A stretch of 26,299 nucleotides of DNA, taken from contig JAFABD010000066.1 in the NCBI GenBank assembly GCA_023426225.1, positions 1-26,299 on the forward strand, written 5' to 3'. This stretch comes from Pseudomonadota bacterium. GTDB lineage: Bacteria > Pseudomonadota > Alphaproteobacteria > Sphingomonadales > Sphingomonadaceae. Below, piece after piece: positions 14,962-21,768 of the stretch. The notes under the pieces were generated by a model, which searched no databases, was not told where the DNA came from, and saw only the letters and a program-made list of their open reading frames with translations. The position numbers were made by a program, and so were the translations under genes. Numbering within the stretch: position 1 is the stretch's first letter; each line of letters opens with the position of its first letter.

Positions 14962-17747
14962 GCTTGCGTTCCGCTTCCGGCAGTCAGGCGCTGCAACGCG
15001 GCCTGATAGTTTTTGAGCTGGGCCTGCTGATAGGCCGAGACGCTGCCGCCGCTCTTGCCCGACTTGGAGGCGTTATAGGCATCGACCATCGCGGCCTTGC
15101 CGTCGTCCCAATAGAGCGAGCGATAGGCGGTCTGCGTCATCGAGAGCGCGGCCTCGATCTTCTTGAAGGCCATCTTGGCGGCATCGGCGGTCTTGACGCT
15201 GAGCGCCTCGGTAAGGCCGAGACCATAGGTGCCGCCGGGCTGGACCTTGGGCGCCGAAGCCGACACCGTGTCGGGCGTCGCCACGCGCTGGGGGTCGAGC
15301 CCGAGCTTGGCGAGCGCATCCGAGTCGGCGGGGCCGGCCATGAAGTCGATCGAATGCCCGGCCTTGACGTTGACGCCGAGCGCGCGGCCTTCCGAAGTCT
15401 TGGGCGTCGAGATCAGCGCCTTCGAGCCGACGATCCAGCGCAGCTTGTCGGCCAGCGTGGTCATCGTCTCGTTCTTTTCGATCGTGATCTTGCGGATCGC
15501 GCCGCCGTCGACACGGATCGAAAAGGAGTCGCCGGCACGCAGCGCGGTCTGCGTCGTCAGATTGGCCGAGATGACCGGATTGATCGCGCCGCGCGCGAAA
15601 CCGATCGCCGAGAGCGCGTTCGCCCCGCCGACATCCGCGGCAACCCGCACAGGCTCGGTCCGCTGAAGCGGCGTGCCGAACTGGTTGGTGCTGACGATCG
15701 CGCCCGACGCCATGTCGATCCGCGACACGAAGCCGTCGACCGAACCGCTCTTGGCACCGCCGAGCGCCCCGCTGGTGCGTCCGCCGACATAGAGGTCGGA
15801 GCCCATGAAGGCGACACTGTCGACCTGATCGGTTCCCGAAGTGGCGAGATAGGTGACCGAGGCGCCGCTGAGCCCCGCGTCGATCCGCGCGACGAAGCCG
15901 TCGCGGCCGTCGGCGGTCGAATTGACCTGCGTGCCGGCAAGCGGCCCGCTGGTGGCGCCGCCGACGACGATCGTGCCGTCCGGACCGACCGCGATCGCAC
16001 GCGCATCGGCCGCGCCGAGCGTCAGGCTGCCCATGTCGGTCGCGAGGCTGGAGCCGCTCATCTTATGCAGCTCGGCGACGCCGTTGTTCGAGACCAGCGC
16101 GAGCAGGTTGCCGTCGCCGTCGACCGCAAGGCCGGTGACGCTTTCCGAATTGTCGGTGGCGCCGCTGATGATCCGCCGCTCTGCGATCTTGCCGTCGGCG
16201 GTGAGCCGGGTGATCGCTCCGTCGCCGCCGTCCTTCCCGAGGCGCCCGCCGACATAGATCGAGCCGTCGGCGCCGACCGCCACGGACTTGGCGGTGTCTG
16301 CCCCGGCCGAGCGGACGACGGTCGAGAACTGCTCGTCCCCGATCGGCGAATATTTGGTGACGAACATGTCGCCGTCGGTGCTCATGTTGTTGAACGCACC
16401 GTTGACCGTGCCGGCGACGACGATGTTGCCGTCGGGCGCCATGCTGATCGCCGCACCGGTCGACGAGCCCGCAGCCCCCAGGCTGCGCTGCCACACGACC
16501 TGACCTTCACCGTTGAGCTTGGTGAGGAACAGATTGTCGTCGCCGTCCGAACGCATCGCGCCCAGATCGCCCTTGGTGGTGCCGACGACATAGGTGTTGC
16601 CTTCGGCATCGGTGACGGTGCCGGCGGCGTTGGTATCCGCATAGACGTTGCTGGTCGTCGTCTTTTCGATCGTGACCTTGCCGTCGTCCCCCGTCTTGGC
16701 GGTGGAGATCGTCGTCGTCTTGCCGAGCAGCTTGGCGCGTTCGGTCTCGGGCGCGTCGAGCGCCGCAACCGTCGCCATCGACTTGCGCGTCGCCGCGCCG
16801 GTGGGATCGTCGATCCGGAACACGGTCGTGGCGGTGGGCGAATCAAGGGCGGTCTGGCCGGTGGTGACGACAAGCGCGTTCTTCGCACCGACCTGGTCGA
16901 GCGTCAGATGCTCGACGCCGCCGGGGGTGACGAGCTTGATGCCCCATTTGTCGCCCTGCTTCTCCGCCTCGAAATGCGAGCGCCAGCGCGACTGCTGATT
17001 GCCGTTGTCGTCGAGCGCGATCGTGCCGTCCGGATTGCGCGCGGGCACAGCCTGGATCGCTGCGTTGAACGCGTTGACCACCGAATCGATCGTCGGCGGC
17101 TGCGGCCCCTGCGACAGGTCGACGGTGACCTTGTCGTTGTAGCGCGTGCTCGACAGCCCGATCGTGAACACCTCGTTGCCGGCCAGCCCCGGCAAGGCAT
17201 CGTCGCGGTTCTTGACGAGTCCGTTGCTCGAAAAACTGTACTGGAACGGATCCTGGACCGCGACCGTCTTCACCAGGCGGTTGGCCTGGGCGAAGGCAAG
17301 GTTGACCTTGTCCGACGGCGCCTGGCCGAGGAAGGTCTGCAGATCGGTGAGCCCCTTGGCGAACGCCTTTTGCAGCGTCGCGCGCTGGGCATCGGAGGTG
17401 GTGGTCGCCGACGCGCTTTCGCTGAGCACGCGCAGCCGGTCGAGCGCCTTGTACGCGATGAACGACGTCTGGACGTCGGGATCGAGCTGGTCGCCGACGG
17501 TGACGCCGCGATCGATGATCGTGCGCATCGCCAGCACCGACGAGACCTGCGACGAGAGCGAGCCGGTCGAGGTGCTGCCCTTCGCGTCCCAAGGCGGCGT
17601 CGTCGGCGTCGCCGTGAACAGCGCCTTGGCCGCGCGCACGTCCTTGCTTTCGATCTTGACCGCGCTCGCCGCCGCGGCGGCGGCGCTGAACGCGTCGCTT
17701 CCGGAAAGCAGGCTTAGAGCTGTCAGACCGTTCGATAAATTAACCAT
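14958..17747 (-). CDS. Large flagellar-locus protein with beta-propeller-type repeats (possibly FlaEY-like)
   Basis: This 929-residue protein has an N-terminal helical part (to ~190), a mixed region, then roughly five or six repeats (about 370-710) of the SBBP/propeller type, for example DMFVTKYSPIGDEQFSTVV, DGSIYVGGR and DGFVARIDAG. Next comes a stretch resembling the flagellin/hook hypervariable motif (FSIRVDGGAIRKITIEKNET with TLADKLRWIV), then GPADSDALAKLGLDP and a helical end. No signal peptide is seen. I chose the ATG at 17747, preceded by GGA; an ATG at 17762 has no spacing for a ribosome site. It is coupled to flgB by ATGA. It recalls FlaEY, a Caulobacter regulator of flagellin synthesis, but I cannot confirm homology. 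Confidence 0.85.
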   Translation of the reverse strand: MVNLSNGLTALSLLSGSDAFSAAAAAASAVKIESKDVRAAKALFTATPTTPPWDAKGSTSTGSLSSQVSSVLAMRTIIDRGVTVGDQLDPDVQTSFIAYKALDRLRVLSESASATTTSDAQRATLQKAFAKGLTDLQTFLGQAPSDKVNLAFAQANRLVKTVAVQDPFQYSFSSNGLVKNRDDALPGLAGNEVFTIGLSSTRYNDKVTVDLSQGPQPPTIDSVVNAFNAAIQAVPARNPDGTIALDDNGNQQSRWRSHFEAEKQGDKWGIKLVTPGGVEHLTLDQVGAKNALVVTTGQTALDSPTATTVFRIDDPTGAATRKSMATVAALDAPETERAKLLGKTTTISTAKTGDDGKVTIEKTTTSNVYADTNAAGTVTDAEGNTYVVGTTKGDLGAMRSDGDDNLFLTKLNGEGQVVWQRSLGAAGSSTGAAISMAPDGNIVVAGTVNGAFNNMSTDGDMFVTKYSPIGDEQFSTVVRSAGADTAKSVAVGADGSIYVGGRLGKDGGDGAITRLTADGKIAERRIISGATDNSESVTGLAVDGDGNLLALVSNNGVAELHKMSGSSLATDMGSLTLGAADARAIAVGPDGTIVVGGATSGPLAGTQVNSTADGRDGFVARIDAGLSGASVTYLATSGTDQVDSVAFMGSDLYVGGRTSGALGGAKSGSVDGFVSRIDMASGAIVSTNQFGTPLQRTEPVRVAADVGGANALSAIGFARGAINPVISANLTTQTALRAGDSFSIRVDGGAIRKITIEKNETMTTLADKLRWIVGSKALISTPKTSEGRALGVNVKAGHSIDFMAGPADSDALAKLGLDPQRVATPDTVSASAPKVQPGGTYGLGLTEALSVKTADAAKMAFKKIEAALSMTQTAYRSLYWDDGKAAMVDAYNASKSGKSGGSVSAYQQAQLKNYQAALQRLTAGSGTQA

Positions 17748-17776
17748 GCGTCGTCCATCCATCCCCCGAGGATAGT

Positions 17777-17784
17777 CCTATAAT
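17777..17784 (+). promoter_or_regulatory. CCTATAAT promoter-like element upstream of fliG
   Basis: TCCTATAAT lies 53 bases before the fliG start, in the gap between fliG and the divergent large gene. The core CTATAATAG is nearly palindromic, so it could also serve the minus-strand operon. No clear -35 hexamer is seen. Confidence 0.52.
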
Positions 17785-17837
17785 AGACGGGTACGCCTGC
17801 ATGCGGTGGGCGTGACGGCATTTTTCAGGGGTTACGA

Positions 17838-18872
17838 ATGAGCCTAATGGCACCGGTGGCCGAGCCGCCCGAGCTGAAGCGCTATAATGGGCCGCAGCGT
17901 GCGGCCGCCCTCATGCTCGCGCTGGGCCGCGAGCACGGCGCGCCGATCTGGGAACAGCTGACCACCGAGGAGATCAAGGAGCTTTCCTCCACGATCGCCA
18001 GCCTGGGCCGCGTGCCGTCCGAAGTCGTCGAACATCTGCTGGTGCAGTTCACCAGCGAAGTCGCCTCGATGGCGACGCTCCACGGCAGCTTCGAGACCAC
18101 CGAGCGCCTGCTCGCCGGCATCATGCCCGGCGACAAGGTCAAGGAGATCATGGAAGACATCCGCGGTCCGTCGGGCCGCACGATGTGGGACAAGCTGTCC
18201 AACGTCAGCGAGACGGTGCTTGCCGGGGCGCTGAAGCACGAATATCCGCAGACCGTGGCGGTGATCCTTTCCAAGTTGCGTTCCGACCATGCCGCGCGCG
18301 TGCTCGCCGAGCTGCCGCGCGACTTTTCGGTCGACGTCATCATGCGCATGCTGCGCATGGAAACGGTACAGAAGGACGTCATCAACCAGGTCGAGCAGAC
18401 GCTGAAGAGCGAGTTCATGACCAACCTGTCGCGCTCGCAGAAGCGCGACCCGCACGAGGCGATGGCCGAGCTGTTCAACTCGCTCGACCGTTCGACCGAG
18501 GAAGCGATGCTCACCGCGCTCGACGCCCGCGCGCCGGAAAGCGCCGAACGCATCCGCGCGCTGATGTTCACGTTCGAGGATCTGTCGAACCTGCTGCCGA
18601 CCGCGATCGCCGTTATCGTCCGCAACGCCGACAAGCGCGAGATGGCGCTGGCGCTGAAGGGCGCGCCGGACAAGCTGAAGCAGATGTTCTTCGGCGCGAT
18701 GACCGAACGTGCCGCCAAGCTGATGCGCGAGGACATGGCCGCGATGGGCCCGGTTCGCGCACGCGATTGCGAGGAAGCGCAGTCCGCGCTCGTCCGCCTG
18801 GCCAAGGGCCTTGCCGATCGTGGCGAAATCCTGCTCGTCGACCCCAAGTCCGACGACGCGATGATTATCTGA
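17838..18872 (+). CDS. fliG: Flagellar motor switch protein FliG
   Basis: FliG sits on the MS ring and interacts with the stator to generate torque. The 344-residue protein has all three domains: an N-terminal FliF-binding part (YNGPQRAAALMLALG), the middle domain with an EYPQ motif at 135-138 (EHPQ in enterics) followed by TVAVILSKLRSDHAARVLAEL, and the C-terminal domain with MFTFEDL and the charged DKREMALALKGA helix. A strong AGGGG ribosome site precedes the ATG. It lies upstream of fliH and before, not after, fliF, which differs from the Caulobacter fliF-fliG order. Confidence 0.98.
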   Translation: MSLMAPVAEPPELKRYNGPQRAAALMLALGREHGAPIWEQLTTEEIKELSSTIASLGRVPSEVVEHLLVQFTSEVASMATLHGSFETTERLLAGIMPGDKVKEIMEDIRGPSGRTMWDKLSNVSETVLAGALKHEYPQTVAVILSKLRSDHAARVLAELPRDFSVDVIMRMLRMETVQKDVINQVEQTLKSEFMTNLSRSQKRDPHEAMAELFNSLDRSTEEAMLTALDARAPESAERIRALMFTFEDLSNLLPTAIAVIVRNADKREMALALKGAPDKLKQMFFGAMTERAAKLMREDMAAMGPVRARDCEEAQSALVRLAKGLADRGEILLVDPKSDDAMII

Positions 18873-18885
18873 GGATCGAGTTTCG

Positions 18886-19554
18886 ATGAGCCTTCAGACC
18901 TTTCAGCGCTTTGGTTTCGACCGGGTCTTCTCGGCCGAGATGGACGACGCACCCGGGGCGGCTGCCGCAGCCCCGGTGCCGTCGGACCTTCAGCTCGAGA
19001 TCGAGGTGCTGCGCACCGAAATCGCGACGATGAAGGCCGAACAGGGCGCGCAGATCGCCCTCGCCCGCGCGCAGGGCTTCGACGCCGGGCTGGCCCAGGC
19101 GCGCAGCGAGCGCGACGTGGCACTGCTGAGCGCGGTCGACGCGTTGCAGGCCGGGATCGAGGCGCTCGACGAGCGGTTCGACGAGGTGGCCCGGCAGTTG
19201 ACGAGCGATGCCGCCGACGTCGCGCTGACGGCGGCGGACATGATCGCAGGCCGCGCGCTGCGGCTCGACCCGGACCTTGCGATCGACGAGGCGATCGGCC
19301 GCGCGCTGTCGCAGGTCGCGCGCGGCACCGAGATCGAGGTGCGCGTGAACCCCGAACTGATCGAACCGATCGAGGCACGCATCGCCGATCGCCAGGCGCG
19401 CGACCGGCGCCGGCTGAACCTGGTGGTCGTCGGCGACGTGACCGTCGCGCCGGGCGACGCCGTGATCGGATGGGAAGCAGGCGGCCTGGCCGTCAACGCC
19501 GACGCGCGCCGCGCGGCGGTGCGCGCGGAACTGGAAACGCTGCTCCCGCATTGA
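18886..19554 (+). CDS. fliH: Flagellar export ATPase regulator FliH (FlbE-like)
   Basis: FliH links the export ATPase FliI to the C ring. The 222-residue protein has an N-terminal aromatic segment (FQRFGFDRVFSAEMDD), a long helix rich in Ala/Glu/Arg (~35-110) with FDAGLAQARSERD, and a C-terminal domain with ADMIAGRALRLDPDLAIDEA, EVRVNPELIEPIEARI and GDAVIGWEAGGLAVNADARR, all fitting FliH. It follows fliG by 13 bases. A terminator-like hairpin comes soon after, and fliI is not in the window. In Caulobacter this position is named flbE. Confidence 0.9.
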   Translation: MSLQTFQRFGFDRVFSAEMDDAPGAAAAAPVPSDLQLEIEVLRTEIATMKAEQGAQIALARAQGFDAGLAQARSERDVALLSAVDALQAGIEALDERFDEVARQLTSDAADVALTAADMIAGRALRLDPDLAIDEAIGRALSQVARGTEIEVRVNPELIEPIEARIADRQARDRRRLNLVVVGDVTVAPGDAVIGWEAGGLAVNADARRAAVRAELETLLPH

Positions 19555-19569
19555 TCCCCTGCCCATTCG

Positions 19570-19612
19570 ACCGGCGATCGACGACACAGCTCCCGTCGCA
19601 AGCATCGCCGGT
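19570..19612. other. Long inverted repeat between fliH and fliF
   Basis: ACCGGCGAT at 19570-19578 pairs perfectly with ATCGCCGGT at 19604-19612. An inner CGACG/CGTCG pair (19579-19583 and 19594-19598) extends the stem, with a 5-base bulge on the right. There is no T-run directly after it, so it may be an RNA-stabilising structure just ahead of the terminator. Confidence 0.6.
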
Positions 19613-19620
19613 CAACTGAC

Positions 19621-19652
19621 GCGCCGAGCCGCACCGCGGACGGCGCGTTTTT
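19621..19652 (+). terminator. Terminator after fliG-fliH
   Basis: GCGCCG (19621-19626) pairs with CGGCGC (19641-19646), with an inner CCGC/GCGG stem, and GTTTTTGTT follows. It separates fliG-fliH from the fliF unit, consistent with the promoter-like element just downstream. Confidence 0.78.
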
Positions 19653-19693
19653 GTTGGCCGCACCATGGCTTGTGCCGGTGCGGCGCCGGCACC

Positions 19694-19726
19694 CGGCAAA
19701 AAATTCCCACTCGGCACAATCTGCCG
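19694..19726. promoter_or_regulatory. CGGCA-N5-TGCCG dyad and adjacent half-matching copy upstream of fliF
   Basis: CGGCA-CAATC-TGCCG at 19712-19726 is a perfect inverted repeat. Eighteen bases upstream, CGGCA-AAAAA-TTCCC (19694-19708) matches the left arm only. The dyad ends 11 bases before the CCTATAAT element of fliF. The same layout occurs at 8942-8956 between fliN and flgC. FlbD is the obvious candidate ligand, by inference from Caulobacter, where FlbD binds at fliF. Confidence 0.55.
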
Positions 19727-19737
19727 CGTCCGCCCCT

Positions 19738-19745
19738 CCTATAAT
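19738..19745 (+). promoter_or_regulatory. CCTATAAT promoter-like element upstream of fliF
   Basis: TCCTATAAT ends 45 bases before the proposed TTG start of fliF; the same element ends 45 bases before the fliK start. Its position after the first in-frame ATG (19665) argues that this ATG is not the real start. Confidence 0.57.
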
Positions 19746-19790
19746 TTGATCGAGGGGGCGAAGGCCCCAGGTCCATCTGACGGGGCGACT

Positions 19791-21407
19791 TTGGAAGCGA
19801 TCAAGAAATTTGCCGAGCAGATCGGCCCCAAAAGGCTGATGCTGATGGGGGGCGTAGCCCTCATTCTGCTCGCGGCGCTGGCGTTCGTCGCCACGCGCAC
19901 CTCGAAGCCCACGATGGGCTATCTGTACACCGATCTCGACCCCTCGGCCGCTTCGGCGATCACCGAGAAGCTGAAGGCGCAGAACGTGGATTACACGCTG
20001 TCCGCCGACGGCACGTCGATCATGGCGCCCGAGAGCAAGCTGGCCGAGCTGCGCATGTCGCTGGCCGGCGAGAAGCTGGGCGGCAAGATCGGCTATGAGG
20101 TGCTCGACGAGGAACAGCCCTTCGGCGTTTCCGCCAGCCGCGCCAAGATGAACGAGACGCGCGCGATCGAGGGCGAACTGTCGAAGTCGATCCAGACGAT
20201 CCAGAATGTCAGCGCCGCCCGCGTCCACATCGTGATGCCGGAACGCCAGATGTTCGCCAACGAGTCGCGCAAGGCGAGCGCGGCGGTGACGGTCAAGACC
20301 AAGGGCCGCCTGCCGTCCGAAACGATCGCCGCGATCCGTTACCTGGTGTCGTCGTCGGTCCCCGAACTGTCGCCCGACGCGGTTTCGGTCGTCGACCAGA
20401 CCGGCGCGCTGCTGGCGCGGGCGGGCGATCCGAACTCGGCCGCCGCGGGCGATGCCGACGAACGCCAGCAGGCGGTCGAAGCCAAGCTGCGCCAGGAGAT
20501 CGAATCGCTGCTCGAGCCGATCGTCGGCCAGGGCAAGGTGCGTGCCGAGGTCTCGGCACAGATCGACCGCGACCAGACGCGCGAGGAAGCGAACGTCTTC
20601 GACCCCGACAAGCAGGTCATCTCGCGCCAGGTCACCGTCGAGAGCGGCGACCAGAACCGCGAGACCGATGCCGGCCCGCAGACCGCGAGCGTCGCCAACC
20701 AGCTGCCCGAGACGCAGGGCCAGGCAAACAACGCCCCCGGATCGAGCAAGCAGTCGGCGAGCAACCAGACGTCCGAAGACACCACCTATGACAACAGCTC
20801 GACCAAGACGGTCACGGTGCGCGCGCCGGGCAAGGTCACGCGGCTGAGCGTCGCGGTGATGGTCGACGGCGGTGAAAAGGGCCTGCCCCAGCCGCAGATC
20901 CAGCGCCTGCAGCGCCTGGTCGAGAACGCCGTCGGCGCCGACACGCAGCGCGGCGACAGCGTGGTGGTGGAAAGCATGCCGTTTTCGGCCGGCGACCCGC
21001 TGGCGGACAAGCAGTCGAGCTGGTGGTCGGCCTTTACCTCCGACCGCGCGATCGGACTGATCGAGCTGCTGGTGCTGGTGGGTGCAGGCCTGTTCGCCCT
21101 GCGCATGTTCCGCCCGAAGGCCGCGCTCCCCGCCCCGATCGAGGGCGAGCCCGCACCCGAGCTGATCGGCGCCCAGTCGCCCGAGATGCTGGCGCTGGCC
21201 GAACGCGCCGCCGACGGCGACGAGGAGGCGCGCAAGGAGCTGGAGGCGATGGCGCATGCCTCCGAACAGCCGCTGCTCGAACAGGAAATCGCCCTGGCCC
21301 AGGTGGACGGCCGCATCAAGCTTTCGGCGCTGAAGCGCATCGGCGAGGCGATCTCGCAGAACCCGCCCGAAGCCGCTTCGGTGATCCGCCAGTGGATGAA
21401 CGCATAG
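19791..21407 (+). CDS. fliF: Flagellar MS-ring protein FliF (probable TTG start)
   Basis: FliF forms the MS ring, the base on which the motor is built. The first in-frame ATG at 19665 lies upstream of the likely promoter and codes for non-family sequence. I choose TTG at 19791, just after GGGGCGAC, which gives 538 residues starting MEAIKKFAEQIGPKRLMLMG, a normal FliF start. Membrane helix 1 is at ~16-36 and helix 2 at ~421-439 (IGLIELLVLVGAGLFALRMF). The YscJ-type domain includes GYLYTDLDPSAASAI, GYEVLDEEQPFGVS and VSAARVHIVMPERQMF. The C-terminal FliG-binding end is DGRIKLSALKRIGEAISQNP and VIRQWMNA. Confidence 0.95.
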   Translation: MEAIKKFAEQIGPKRLMLMGGVALILLAALAFVATRTSKPTMGYLYTDLDPSAASAITEKLKAQNVDYTLSADGTSIMAPESKLAELRMSLAGEKLGGKIGYEVLDEEQPFGVSASRAKMNETRAIEGELSKSIQTIQNVSAARVHIVMPERQMFANESRKASAAVTVKTKGRLPSETIAAIRYLVSSSVPELSPDAVSVVDQTGALLARAGDPNSAAAGDADERQQAVEAKLRQEIESLLEPIVGQGKVRAEVSAQIDRDQTREEANVFDPDKQVISRQVTVESGDQNRETDAGPQTASVANQLPETQGQANNAPGSSKQSASNQTSEDTTYDNSSTKTVTVRAPGKVTRLSVAVMVDGGEKGLPQPQIQRLQRLVENAVGADTQRGDSVVVESMPFSAGDPLADKQSSWWSAFTSDRAIGLIELLVLVGAGLFALRMFRPKAALPAPIEGEPAPELIGAQSPEMLALAERAADGDEEARKELEAMAHASEQPLLEQEIALAQVDGRIKLSALKRIGEAISQNPPEAASVIRQWMNA

Positions 21408-21411
21408 GATT

Positions 21412-21768
21412 ATGACGATGGAACCCGAACCCAACGAGATCATCCCGGCCGACAACAGCGACCAGCCGTCGCCCCTGTTCGAGGATTTCGCGGCATCGCC
21501 CGCGCAGGAGCATCACCCCGCGGGCAGCGAGGGCCTGGAGGCCGTCTATGACGTGCCCGTCAAGGTCCAGGCGGTGCTGGGGCGCGCACGGATGCCGATC
21601 GGCGAACTGCTGCACCTCAACAGCGGCGCGGTCGTCGAACTCGACCGTCGCGTCGGCGAGCCGGTGGACATCTTTGTCAACGATCGCCTGATCGCCCGCG
21701 GTGAAGTCGTGCTGATCGACAATTCGCTGGGCGTGACCCTGACCGAAATCGTCCGCCAGGATCAGTGA
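21412..21768 (+). CDS. fliN: Flagellar motor switch protein FliN
   Basis: FliN builds the bottom of the C ring and contributes to switching. The 118-residue protein has an acidic, Pro-rich N-terminal ~40 residues, then the SpoA domain: VYDVPVKVQAVLGRARMPIG, ELLHLNSGAVVELDRRVGEP, then VDIFVNDRLIARGEVVLID and the closing LTEIVRQD. This is the standard FliN layout. ATG at 21412 comes four bases after the fliF stop; a second ATG two codons later is possible. It overlaps flbD in TGATG. fliF-adjacent fliN followed by flbD matches Caulobacter organisation. A shorter FliN relative lies at 8648. Confidence 0.95.
   Translation: MTMEPEPNEIIPADNSDQPSPLFEDFAASPAQEHHPAGSEGLEAVYDVPVKVQAVLGRARMPIGELLHLNSGAVVELDRRVGEPVDIFVNDRLIARGEVVLIDNSLGVTLTEIVRQDQ

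Noticed and set aside
14964..17717. 917-codon ORF on the plus strand opposite the large repeat protein
   Set aside because: It is a GC-rich antisense shadow with Arg/Asp/Ala-rich composition and no recognisable domain; the minus frame has clear repeats and couples to flgB.
18990..21455. 821-codon minus-strand ORF opposite fliH and fliF
   Set aside because: It runs across two certain genes, with composition typical of antisense frames in high-GC DNA.
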